Assembly (NCBI GenBank): GCA_020403245.1
Contig: JADBYA010000023.1
Coordinates: forward strand, 62,001 to 126,000
Length of the DNA stretch: 64,000 nucleotides
Reading direction: 5' to 3'
Source: Flavobacterium sp.
Lineage (GTDB): Bacteria; Bacteroidota; Bacteroidia; Flavobacteriales; Flavobacteriaceae
Positions 35,804-43,812 of this stretch are shown here, one piece after another (within the stretch, counting starts at the first letter, position 1; each line of letters opens with the position of its first letter). The notes beneath the pieces were generated by a model, which was not told where the DNA came from, made no database searches, and was given only the letters and a program-made list of their open reading frames with translations. The translations under genes were made by a program, and so were the position numbers.

Positions 35804-36829
35804 TTATAACTTTATCTTTTCTATCACCTCCAAAACATATTCATGCATTACTTGTCTGTAATCCAAATGGGTTACTATTCTTAGTTTTCCTTTGGCTAGC
35901 ATACTTATTGAAATCCCTTTTTGTTTTAACTTTTCAATCACTAGTTGATCCTGTATATGAGGTTGTGCCGAGAACACCACAATATTTGTTTCTACTGGTT
36001 CTACTTTGGCAACCCAATCGCATTGTTCGAGTTGCATTCCCAATTCTTTCGCTCTGCGATGGTCGTCTTCTAATCGATTAATATTATTTTGCAGCGCATA
36101 AATTCCGGCTGCCGCCAAATAACCCGACTGACGCATATTGCCTCCAAATATTTTTCGGATACGTAAAGCACGATGCATTGTTTCAGAATCTGAAAGTAAA
36201 ACGGAACCAATGGGACATCCTAATCCTTTGGAAAAACAAACCGAAATGGTGTCAAATAAATCACCGAATTGTTTTGGTTGCTGCTTTTTGGCAATCAAAG
36301 CATTCCATAAACGGGCACCGTCTAAATGGTATTTCAAATTATTAGCGGTGCAAACTTGTCTTATTTTTTGGAGTTCTTCTATTTCGTAACAAGCACCACC
36401 TCCTTTATTGGTCGTGTTTTCTATTCCCACCATTTTTGACATAGGTGTATGATAAAACTCGGGATCGTTAATCCCTTCTTTCACTTGCTCGGCGGTTATG
36501 ATTCCACGAATACCATCCAATAAATTGAAATTCACGCCACTGTTAGAAGAGGCACCACCCGATTCATACAAATGAATATGCGACCATTTATCGCAAATGA
36601 TTTGGTCTCCTGGATTGGTGTTCAACTTAATCGCTGTTTGGTTAGCCATTGTTCCTGTTGGAAAGAACAACGCGGCTTCCATACCGAATAAATCGGCTAC
36701 AATGCGCTCAAATTCATTTACCGTTGGATCTTGCTTGAATACATCATCACCTACTTTGGCATTGAACATGGCCTGAAGCATTTCGGAAGATGGCTTGGTA
36801 ACGGTATCGCTAATTAAATTTATTTCCAT
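35804..36829 (-). CDS. ltaE: Low-specificity L-threonine aldolase
   Basis: A 341-residue fold-type I PLP enzyme beginning with NLISDTVTKPS, as in this family. AALFFPTGTMANQTAIK is near residue 50, the HLDGARLWNA aspartate near 168, and the PLP-lysine is in CFSKGLGCPIGS near 200. It splits L-threonine or allo-threonine to glycine and acetaldehyde. Length and motifs are normal. It is divergent from prfB, and a composite repeat lies between them. The product glycine links it loosely to glyA and gcvT. Confidence 0.93.
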   Translation of the reverse strand: MEINLISDTVTKPSSEMLQAMFNAKVGDDVFKQDPTVNEFERIVADLFGMEAALFFPTGTMANQTAIKLNTNPGDQIICDKWSHIHLYESGGASSNSGVNFNLLDGIRGIITAEQVKEGINDPEFYHTPMSKMVGIENTTNKGGGACYEIEELQKIRQVCTANNLKYHLDGARLWNALIAKKQQPKQFGDLFDTISVCFSKGLGCPIGSVLLSDSETMHRALRIRKIFGGNMRQSGYLAAAGIYALQNNINRLEDDHRRAKELGMQLEQCDWVAKVEPVETNIVVFSAQPHIQDQLVIEKLKQKGISISMLAKGKLRIVTHLDYRQVMHEYVLEVIEKIKL

Positions 36830-36863
36830 TTAAAGAATATTAGTCTATTTTTGTGGGCGATTC

Positions 36864-36975
36864 TAGCCCCGACCTGCCTGCCGGCAGGCAGGTAGTAGCG
36901 GTATCATTTTGTTTTGTCATGCTGAGCCTGTCGAAGAACAAAACAAAAGATACAGTGGACAGCGGGAATAGCTCC
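36864..36975 (-). repeat. Composite dispersed repeat, copy A
   Basis: Read on the minus strand the ends are GGAGCTATTCCCGCTGTCC and CGGGGCTA, shared with copy B at 57018-57070. The middle contains a 20-base perfect palindrome of CCTGCC/GGCAGG type (about 36873-36892). It also holds a long hairpin (GTATC and TTTTGTTTTGT arms, 36901-36952) whose loop is a CATGCTGAGCCTGTCGAAG word known to me from other Bacteroidota intergenic repeats. Confidence 0.7.
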
Positions 36976-37027
36976 TGAAATAAATTCAGAATAAATCAAA
37001 TAATAAAACACAAAATTACATTATTTT

Positions 37028-38123
37028 ATGACAAATACCGAACAAATAAAAGGTATTGTGGAGCGTCTTGGTGCGTTGAGGAGGTATCTTTGACATTGAT
37101 GCCAAACTTATAGAGATTACTAACGAGGAAGAAAAGACATTTGCACCTAACTTTTGGAACAATCCAAAGGAAGCCGAAATCATTGTTCAAAACTTACGCT
37201 CCAAGAAAAAATGGGTCGAAGATTTTGAAAAAGGTATTGCTATGGCCGAGGAACTTCAAATTATTTACGAATTTTTTAGAGAAGGCGATGCTACCGTAGA
37301 AGAACTCGATGAACAGTATGAATTAACCAATACCCATATCGAAAATCTAGAATTTCGAAATATGCTTTCTGATGAAGGCGATAAATTAAGCGCTGTTGTT
37401 CAGATTACTGCAGGCGCAGGCGGGACAGAAAGTTGCGATTGGGCTTCCATGCTTATGAGGATGTATATGATGTGGGGCGAAAAAGAGGGCTATAAAATAA
37501 AAGAACTGAACTTTCAGGAAGGTGAGGTTGCCGGAATAAAAACGGTAACTTTAGAATTTGAAGGCGACTATTCCTTTGGGTATTTGAAAGGTGAAAATGG
37601 GGTGCATCGATTGGTACGAATTTCTCCATTTGATAGCAACGCAAAGCGTCATACCTCGTTTGCTTCGGTTTATGTGTATCCTTTAGTGGATGATAGCATT
37701 GAGATTGACATCAATCCAGCCGATATTGAAATTACGACTTCACGCTCAAGCGGTGCTGGAGGACAAAATGTAAATAAGGTAGAAACCAAAGTTCAATTAT
37801 TTCACAAACCAACAGGGATACAAATTCAGTGTTCGGAAACGCGTTCGCAACAAGACAATAGACAAAGAGCGATGCAAATGTTACGTTCGCAGTTGTATGA
37901 AATTGAACTCAAAAAACAGCAAGCCCAACGTGCCGATATCGAAGCAGGTAAAATGAAAATTGAATGGGGTTCCCAAATCAGAAACTATGTGATGCAACCT
38001 TATAAATTGGTGAAAGACGTACGTACTGGCTATGAAACTAGTGATGTTGATGGTGTAATGAACGGAAACATTGATAAATTTTTAAAAGCATATTTGATGA
38101 TGATGGGGCAGAAAGAGGAGTAA
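37028..38123 (+). CDS. prfB: Peptide chain release factor 2, with programmed +1 frameshift
   Basis: The gene starts at ATG 37028; 21 codons later the frame meets TGA (37091-37093). A +1 shift at CTTTGAC continues as GAC (37092) through [10 protein letters not shown] to the stop at 38121-38123, for 364 residues in total. The GGQ motif ([14 protein letters not shown]) and SPF codon-recognition tripeptide ([13 protein letters not shown]) are intact. It releases peptides at UGA and UAA. It is autoregulated: low RF2 leaves UGA unread and favours the shift. The frame starting at 37242 alone would lack the N-terminal domain and should not be annotated as the gene. Confidence 0.96.
37078..37094 (+). 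promoter_or_regulatory. RF2 programmed frameshift site
   Basis: GAGGAGGTATCTTTGAC: an internal Shine-Dalgarno-like AGGAGG, three bases, then CTT TGA C. This is the conserved prfB +1 recoding element, in the right place and frame. Confidence 0.95.
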
Positions 38124-38172
38124 TCAGTCAGCAGTCTCAGTGTTCAGTCCCAGTCGCAGTTGACAGTTTCAA
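38124..38172. repeat. CAGT-rich simple repeat
   Basis: Imperfect CAGT/CAGTC words repeated about eight times immediately after the prfB stop. Confidence 0.5.
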
Positions 38173-38241
38173 GGTTAATATTGTTGGATATTCAATTTCA
38201 ATTGCTTTAATTTGAGAAATATTCAAAATTAATAACTTAAT

Positions 38242-39240
38242 ATGAAAACATTCTCAATACAGGAAATCAATGACGTACTTGGTGGTGAAATTGTTGGTTC
38301 TACTGCAACAAAAATTACAGCTCCGGAACAATTAGAAGCTGCAACTGAAACCGAAATTTCATTTATTGGAAGTAAAAAATATGAAAAGTTTTGGCAGAAT
38401 TCTAAAGCCTGTGTTGCTGTAGTTAATCAAGATATTTCTATTGAACCCGGAGAAAATCGTGCTTTTATAAAAGTTAAAAATGCCGATTTGGCCATGTCTC
38501 AAGTACTGGAACTCTTTGCTCCTGCTCCACCCGTTTTTGATATTGACATTCATCCAACTGCTATCATCGATACAACTGCTGTAATAGGCAAGGGAACTAA
38601 AATTGGCGCTGGAAGTTATATTGGACCTAATGTTTCTATTGGTGACAATGTTACGATTTATCCCAATGTCACAATTTTAGATGAGTGCAGTATTGGGCAA
38701 CATACCATTATATGGTCTGGAACAGTAATAAGGGAACGTTGTCTTATTGGTGCCTATTGCATATTACATCCCAATTGTACCATTGGTGCTGATGGTTTTG
38801 GATTTAGACCTTGTCCTGAAAGAGGCTTGGTTAAAATTCCACAAATCGGAAATGTAATTATTGGAAATAATGTTGAAATTGGTGCCAATTCTTGTGTTGA
38901 TAGAGGGAAGTTTAGTTCTACGATACTTGGCGATGGCTGTAAAATTGATAATTTAGTTCAAATTGGACACAATTCTAAGCTTGGGAAATTTTGTATTATG
39001 GCTGGAAACTCTGGTTTGGCAGGTTCAGTTACGTTAGGCAACGGAGTAATTATTGGCGGTAGCGCCTCCATTAAAGATCATACTACTATTGGTGAAGGCG
39101 CAATTGTTGGCGCTGGTTCAGGTGTAGCTGCCGATGTTGAAGCTGGAAAAACAGTATTGGGTTATCCTGCTGTGGAGGCAAGAGATGCTTTAAAACAATG
39201 GGCCATTTTAAAAAGATTAGTTAGAGATTCAAATAAATAA
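38242..39240 (+). CDS. lpxD: UDP-3-O-acylglucosamine N-acyltransferase
   Basis: A 332-residue left-handed beta-helix acyltransferase. An N-terminal UDP-binding domain (FSIQEINDVLGGEI, SFIGSKKYEKF) is followed by hexapeptide repeats from about residue 100. The family LNxGxDGFGF-type core is seen as CTIGADGFGFRP, and the catalytic histidine is in VQIGHNSKLG near 235. It adds the N-linked hydroxyacyl chain in lipid A synthesis. The enzyme is usually near other lpx genes, so a stand-alone copy may be a second paralogue. The end is followed by a candidate small RNA. Confidence 0.9.
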   Translation: MKTFSIQEINDVLGGEIVGSTATKITAPEQLEAATETEISFIGSKKYEKFWQNSKACVAVVNQDISIEPGENRAFIKVKNADLAMSQVLELFAPAPPVFDIDIHPTAIIDTTAVIGKGTKIGAGSYIGPNVSIGDNVTIYPNVTILDECSIGQHTIIWSGTVIRERCLIGAYCILHPNCTIGADGFGFRPCPERGLVKIPQIGNVIIGNNVEIGANSCVDRGKFSSTILGDGCKIDNLVQIGHNSKLGKFCIMAGNSGLAGSVTLGNGVIIGGSASIKDHTTIGEGAIVGAGSGVAADVEAGKTVLGYPAVEARDALKQWAILKRLVRDSNK

Positions 39241-39263
39241 ATTTTCGTTTCAAATAAAAGCTA

Positions 39264-39271
39264 TATATTTG
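39264..39271 (+). promoter_or_regulatory. Promoter of the candidate small RNA
   Basis: TATATTTG fits the -7 consensus; a transcript would begin at about 39275-39279. No clear TTTG upstream box is seen. Confidence 0.6.
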
Positions 39272-39272
39272 C

Positions 39273-39340
39273 ATCGAGGATTCCGAAAGGAAGTTACACC
39301 TCACCGCACTAGTCGATCGCTCCAGATCGACTTTTGTATT
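39273..39340 (+). ncRNA. Candidate small structured RNA
   Basis: Between lpxD and a convergent gene lies an isolated unit of promoter, hairpin and terminator. Just after the -7 box is a stem with outer GAGG/CCTC (39276-39279 and 39299-39302) and inner TTCC-GAAA-GGAA (39281-39292, a GAAA tetraloop). A single-stranded ACCGCACT follows, then a perfect terminator AGTCGATC-GCTCCA-GATCGACT with T residues. The total is about 65-70 bases with no ORF. It resembles what I recall of the flavo-1 RNA family in Rfam; a covariance search is needed. Confidence 0.6.
39311..39340 (+). terminator. Terminator of the candidate small RNA
   Basis: An 8-bp perfect stem AGTCGATC/GATCGACT (39311-39318, 39325-39332) with loop GCTCCA, followed by a T-rich tail. 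Confidence 0.78.
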
Positions 39341-39353
39341 TTATATAGAAAGC

Positions 39354-39388
39354 AAAAGCCCAAAATAGTTGACTGTTTTGGGCTTTTT
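39354..39388. terminator. Bidirectional terminator
   Basis: AAAAGCCCAAAA and TTTTGGGCTTTT enclose a 10-base loop, with T-runs on both strands. It serves the dienelactone hydrolase gene and possibly backs up the sRNA terminator. Confidence 0.82.
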
Positions 39389-39406
39389 TAATAGATATAA
39401 AATGGA

Positions 39407-40171
39407 TTATAAAACTTCTTTTAAGAAATCTAATAAGGCTATCCAAGAACGTTTATCTGCTTTTTCGTTATAAGCTGCACCTTTTGAATTATCGTCTCCA
39501 GCATCTTTATGTGTAAATGCATGAACAGAATTAGAATAATAAACCATTTGCCAATCGGCACCCGATGATGTCATTTCGTTTTGAAAACTATCCACTTCGT
39601 CCTTTGAAACATAAGGATCATCAGCACCGTGCAACACTAATACTTTAGGATTTATTTTATCATTTGGTCTGGTTATATCTTTGCCTAAACCTCCATGAAA
39701 AGAAACAACTCCCTGCACTTTCAATTTAGCTCTAGCAGCTTCAATAGCACCAGTACCACCAAAACAATAACCCATGACAACAATCTTATCTGGGTTGGCT
39801 CCTAGCTTTACCAATTCGTTCAAAGCCAGTTGAATTCGTTTTTGGTATTCGGCATAATTCTTTTTGTAATAGCCTGCTTTTGTTCCCGCTTCTGAGGGAT
39901 TTTTAGGTCTGCTATCTTTTCCATAAATATCAGCAACAAAAGAGTAATAGCCTAGTTCAGCAAGTTTTGTAGCACTTTCTTTAGAATGAGAATCAACACC
40001 TAACCAAGCTGGCAATATTAAAACACCTGGTTTGTCTTTCAATTCATTTTTTGGTTTGATACCAAAACCACTGAGTATTTGTTCGCCATCTTTATAATCT
40101 AAAGCTTTGAGCTGAGAAAATGCAGTACTTGACAGTAAGAGGAAAGTAAGGGTAAGAATAAAGTGTTTCAT
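39407..40171 (-). CDS. Exported dienelactone hydrolase family protein
   Basis: A 254-residue alpha/beta hydrolase with a signal peptide (MKHFILTLTFLLLSSTAFSQ). The nucleophile is cysteine in VMGYCFGGTGAIEAAR near residue 136, as in dienelactone hydrolases; the aspartate is in LHGADDPYVSKD and the histidine in SNSVHAFTH. The true substrate is probably a small ester or lactone in the periplasm. The promoter is good: TTTG (40216-40219 on this strand), 17 bases, TAGTTTTG (40191-40198). Confidence 0.9.
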   Translation of the reverse strand: MKHFILTLTFLLLSSTAFSQLKALDYKDGEQILSGFGIKPKNELKDKPGVLILPAWLGVDSHSKESATKLAELGYYSFVADIYGKDSRPKNPSEAGTKAGYYKKNYAEYQKRIQLALNELVKLGANPDKIVVMGYCFGGTGAIEAARAKLKVQGVVSFHGGLGKDITRPNDKINPKVLVLHGADDPYVSKDEVDSFQNEMTSSGADWQMVYYSNSVHAFTHKDAGDDNSKGAAYNEKADKRSWIALLDFLKEVL

Positions 40172-40190
40172 TATATTTATTAAATTTAAG

Positions 40191-40219
40191 CAAAACTAAC
40201 TATTTACATATAAAACAAA
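40191..40219 (-). promoter_or_regulatory. Promoter of the dienelactone hydrolase gene
   Basis: On the minus strand TTTG, 17 bases, TAGTTTTG, about 20 bases before the ATG. Confidence 0.6.
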
Positions 40220-40264
40220 GGTTAAAAGAGTATTAAATAGTTAAACACTTCAACTTTCTTAAAT

Positions 40265-41488
40265 TTATATTCCAATTTCAACTTGGAAGCGTAAATACCA
40301 AAGATTTTTGGAACTACCATCATAATATTGCAAAGTATCATAATTAAGTTCGGCTTGTAATTTAAAAGTGTGTTCCCAAATGTACTTAGTGGCTCCAATG
40401 GAATATTGTTTGGTATTGGGAGTTAAAGTTTCAATATCATTACCTACATTTTGTAGAGAATATCTAGCTATAAATTCATAATTTGATTTAGTAATATAAC
40501 TAGCTTGATAATCAAAACCATTTCCCACAAACACATAATTAAACTCAGTAACATCATCGGGGTTAAAAGTTATAGCACTTTCAGGAGTTGTTCTAGACAT
40601 ATAGCTCATCATAGCTGCCCAACCTTTGTATTTGAACATAGCATCAAGTAAAACCGATTTCATTGTTCTTTTTTCATATAAATCCTCTCCCAACTGACCT
40701 TGAGTTCGCTGTGCATGATTATTTTGTTGAAAAGCACCAGATAACATTAGCTTTGGTTTTTTTTCTCGCATAATATCTCCTTCAAAATAGGTTCCGTCTT
40801 TTGTAAACGCACCAAATGGAAATAACTCCACTTTTCCGGTTAAGGCAATTCCATCATCAGCATTTCCGGTTTGGTTTCTTCCTTCACCACCAGAAATTGC
40901 GGTTTTTAAATTATAGGAAAATTTATCCTTGAATTCATTCATATTGTGTACTTGAAACCCAAAATCTCTATCAATAGTAAATCTAGCGTTATTGATAGTT
41001 CTATCGGTTAACTGCAAAGCCCCCGACGAATTTACACGCTGTCTATTTCCTGGTAATTTAGTTTGACCAAAACTAATATTCCAATTTTTATTAGGACGAT
41101 AAAAAACAACAGCATCTCTAATGATGTTAATATTCTCACCTTCTTTTACTTCGCCTACATCGCCTGGAGCAAAGGACAATTGAATGGCATATAGAAATTT
41201 AGGATTACCAACATAACCATCTAAACGCAAACGCAAACGACGAACTTGACCTTGATAGGCACCATTTTCATCTTCTTCTTGAATGTAGGAAACTCTGTTT
41301 TGCATTCGGAAACGAATATTTAATTGAAATAAACTATCCGGTGAAGTCATGCCTATTCCTTTTCCGAAACTATAGTATGGCAAGGCTGATAATTTAATAT
41401 CGTTGTCATGTTTAGTTTGCTCTATAGAAACCTGAGAATAATTAGAAATTGAAAACAGTAATAGTATTAGTAATAAAGCCTTTTTCAT
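40265..41488 (-). CDS. Phosphate-selective porin (OprO/OprP type)
   Basis: A 407-residue outer-membrane beta-barrel protein with a signal peptide (MKKALLLILLLFSISNYSQ). Alternating aromatic/hydrophobic strands run to a final strand ending in VEIGI, with blocks such as RRLRLRLDGYVGNPKFLYAIQLSF and FGQTKLPGNRQRV typical of OprO/P porins. It probably admits phosphate or other anions to the periplasm. The genomic context agrees: the inner-membrane PiT and DUF47 genes are directly upstream on the same strand. Confidence 0.88.
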   Translation of the reverse strand: MKKALLLILLLFSISNYSQVSIEQTKHDNDIKLSALPYYSFGKGIGMTSPDSLFQLNIRFRMQNRVSYIQEEDENGAYQGQVRRLRLRLDGYVGNPKFLYAIQLSFAPGDVGEVKEGENINIIRDAVVFYRPNKNWNISFGQTKLPGNRQRVNSSGALQLTDRTINNARFTIDRDFGFQVHNMNEFKDKFSYNLKTAISGGEGRNQTGNADDGIALTGKVELFPFGAFTKDGTYFEGDIMREKKPKLMLSGAFQQNNHAQRTQGQLGEDLYEKRTMKSVLLDAMFKYKGWAAMMSYMSRTTPESAITFNPDDVTEFNYVFVGNGFDYQASYITKSNYEFIARYSLQNVGNDIETLTPNTKQYSIGATKYIWEHTFKLQAELNYDTLQYYDGSSKNLWYLRFQVEIGI

Positions 41489-41578
41489 TGTGTGTGTTGT
41501 AGTTAGTTATGTAGTTTAATAAATTTACTATAAATTGATGTTAACTAAACAATTTGATAACATTTAAGAATAAATTAT

Positions 41579-41607
41579 AAAAAAAAGCCAACCATCACAG
41601 TTGGCTT
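41579..41607 (-). terminator. Terminator of the PiT gene
   Basis: On the minus strand AGCCAAC-TGTGATG-GTTGGCT followed by eight T. It partly uncouples the porin gene from the PiT transcript. Confidence 0.85.
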
Positions 41608-41623
41608 CTAAATATTAGAAAAA

Positions 41624-42958
41624 TTAAATAAATAATTTCAAAAAATAATATATTAAAGCTGCTAAAACAGCAGAAACTGGTATGGTTAAAACCCAAGCCC
41701 ACAACAATTTCACAGTTACACCCCAACGAACAGCGGAAACTCTCTTGGTAACTCCTACTCCAATAATTGAACCCGTAATCGTATGAGTAGTGGATACAGG
41801 AATTTTAAAATGTTCTGTAGTGAATAAAGTTAATGCACCAGCAGATTCGGCTACAACACCTTCAAAAGCGGTTACTTTAGTAATTTTTGAGCCCATTGTT
41901 TTCACAATTTTCCATCCGCCACTCAATGTTCCTAATGCAATAACAGAATAACAGGTTAAGGGAATCCAACCTGGCATATGAGCTTTAATGCCTTTATCAT
42001 CATCGGGAAGTACAACATTTAAATCGAGCCAACCTGATGATAAATCTACGTGATGTGGATTCATTTTTATATAAACAGCAACAGCAGCAGCAATAATACC
42101 CATAACTTTTTGCGAATCATTTCCACCATGTCCTAAACTGAAAGCTGCAGAAGACAATAATTGCATTTTCTTTAAAACTTTCTCCGCTTTAGCAGTAGAA
42201 AAACTACTGAACAGCAAGTTAAAAATTGCAAGACTATAAAATATTATTCCAACTAAAAACCATTTAATATTAGCTGGTTCCGTCATAAAACTCCAAAAAT
42301 GACTTTCAAATCGTGGCTTTTTAATATCTTCATAAGGAACTAAAACTGAAGCTAAAAACCATGCTACTAGTAACATTAAAACTACCGTAACAATTTTTGG
42401 CCAAACATTTTTCTTAGAAGAATACATTAACCATAAAGAAATGAAATATGAAATAATCATTCCAAGCAATGGCGCAAAAACAATAAAAAGAATTACTATC
42501 ATTACACCTGAAGGCAATAATTCACCTTCTTTGGCAGCTTTTAACCAATTGACTATTTTAAAACCAGCATGTTCTGGATCTGTTACATCACGAAAACCAT
42601 GTGCAATTGCAGCTCCAGCAAATCCTCCAATTAAAGTGTGTGATGATGATGATGGAATTCCTTTCCACCAAGTCAGAAGATTCCATACAATAGCAGCAAT
42701 TACTCCGGCTAATATCACAATCAGGTCTATACTACTCGTGTGAGCTGTTTTGGCTACCGTATCGGCCACACCAAAACCAAAAACCCAATACGCCAGAAAG
42801 TTGAAAAGTGCAGCCCAAAGCACCGCTTGAAAAGGTGTTAAAACCTTTGTGGCAACTATAGTCGCTATAGAGTTAGCAGCATCGTGAAAACCATTGATAT
42901 AATCAAATACCAAGGCAAGAAGAATAATTATTATTAATAAAGTAAAATCCATAAACAA
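41624..42958 (-). CDS. PiT family inorganic phosphate transporter
   Basis: A 444-residue inner-membrane protein. Both PiT signature halves are seen: FDYINGFHDAANSIATIVAT near residue 18 and FSLGHGGNDSQKVMG near 285, along with SSSHTLIGG and STTHTITGSIIG. These transporters are low-affinity phosphate:H+ or Na+ symporters. There is a hydrophilic loop between the halves. The first ATG or the third codon could be the start. It follows the DUF47 gene by 20 bases, the common pit-DUF47 (PhoU-like) order. Confidence 0.95.
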   Translation of the reverse strand: MFMDFTLLIIIILLALVFDYINGFHDAANSIATIVATKVLTPFQAVLWAALFNFLAYWVFGFGVADTVAKTAHTSSIDLIVILAGVIAAIVWNLLTWWKGIPSSSSHTLIGGFAGAAIAHGFRDVTDPEHAGFKIVNWLKAAKEGELLPSGVMIVILFIVFAPLLGMIISYFISLWLMYSSKKNVWPKIVTVVLMLLVAWFLASVLVPYEDIKKPRFESHFWSFMTEPANIKWFLVGIIFYSLAIFNLLFSSFSTAKAEKVLKKMQLLSSAAFSLGHGGNDSQKVMGIIAAAVAVYIKMNPHHVDLSSGWLDLNVVLPDDDKGIKAHMPGWIPLTCYSVIALGTLSGGWKIVKTMGSKITKVTAFEGVVAESAGALTLFTTEHFKIPVSTTHTITGSIIGVGVTKRVSAVRWGVTVKLLWAWVLTIPVSAVLAALIYYFLKLFI

Positions 42959-42978
42959 TGTTATTGGTTAAAAACTAT

Positions 42979-43623
42979 TTATGAATGTTTTACTGAAATT
43001 TGCTCCATTACATTGGAAACACTTTTACATTTATCAGAAGCTGATTCTAAAGCAGAAAGTACTTCTTTGTATTTGATAATATTTTTAACATCCGTTTCGT
43101 TTTCAAAAATATCAGCTACTGCTTTGTCAAAAACAGAATCGGCTTTGCTTTCTAGTTTATTGATTTTTTTACAAGTTTCTTTAATGGCTTTGTGATCTTT
43201 CATATCCTTAAGCTCTTTGATACCAACATTAATCAATTGGCAGGCTTCAAGATTAATTTCAGTTAGCTTACGTATAGATTTTGTTATTTTTTCTACTTGA
43301 TACATTCTCATTCTACTAGCAGCACCATGCATATAATCGGCTACGTTATCAATAGATTTTATTAAAGAATGTATATCTTCTCTGTCAAATGGAGTAATGA
43401 AATTTCTACTTAATTCTAGATGCGTTCTATGAGTAATCTCCTCTATAGCTGCTTCTAAATCTTCAATTTTTCTAAAATACTCTTCACGTTCCGTTTTTGG
43501 AGCGTTAACTGCTTCATGTAGAGTTTCTGCAAGTAATACTAAATTAGCTGCTGCTTGTTCAAAAAGAGGAAAGAATTTTTTATCTTTTGGAACTAAAAAC
43601 TGGAAAATACTGTTTAATGACAT
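42979..43623 (-). CDS. DUF47 family (PhoU-like) phosphate transport regulator
   Basis: A 214-residue helical protein. It starts MSLNSIFQFLVPKDKKFFPLFEQAA, as do DUF47 proteins, and has DREDIHSLIKSIDNVADYMHGAA in the central helix, where acidic and histidine residues bind metal in PhoU folds. It is the usual partner of PiT and thought to control phosphate uptake or polyphosphate. It opens the DUF47-PiT-porin run. A TACATTTG -7 box (43641-43648) lies about 18 bases upstream of the ATG on this strand. Confidence 0.93.
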   Translation of the reverse strand: MSLNSIFQFLVPKDKKFFPLFEQAAANLVLLAETLHEAVNAPKTEREEYFRKIEDLEAAIEEITHRTHLELSRNFITPFDREDIHSLIKSIDNVADYMHGAASRMRMYQVEKITKSIRKLTEINLEACQLINVGIKELKDMKDHKAIKETCKKINKLESKADSVFDKAVADIFENETDVKNIIKYKEVLSALESASDKCKSVSNVMEQISVKHS

Positions 43624-43812
43624 AGTGTTGAATTTTGGTGCAAATGTAAATCACTAATGTTAAGTGAATATTAAATATATGATTACTATTAAAACAAAAG
43701 TTTACAATTTGTTAACATTTAATTTTTCTCCTTAATTTAGTCAAATTTCTCATATTGAAAACGTTTTCGTAGCTTAGCAACCAAATAAAAACAACTATAC
43801 ATATTCTTCACT

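Noticed and set aside
36873..36892. Insertion-sequence end
   Set aside because: No transposase or target duplication is visible; it fits a small palindromic repeat instead.
37242..38123. 293-residue RF2 as the whole gene
   Set aside because: It lacks the N-terminal domain; the frameshift element at 37078-37094 joins an upstream start at 37028.
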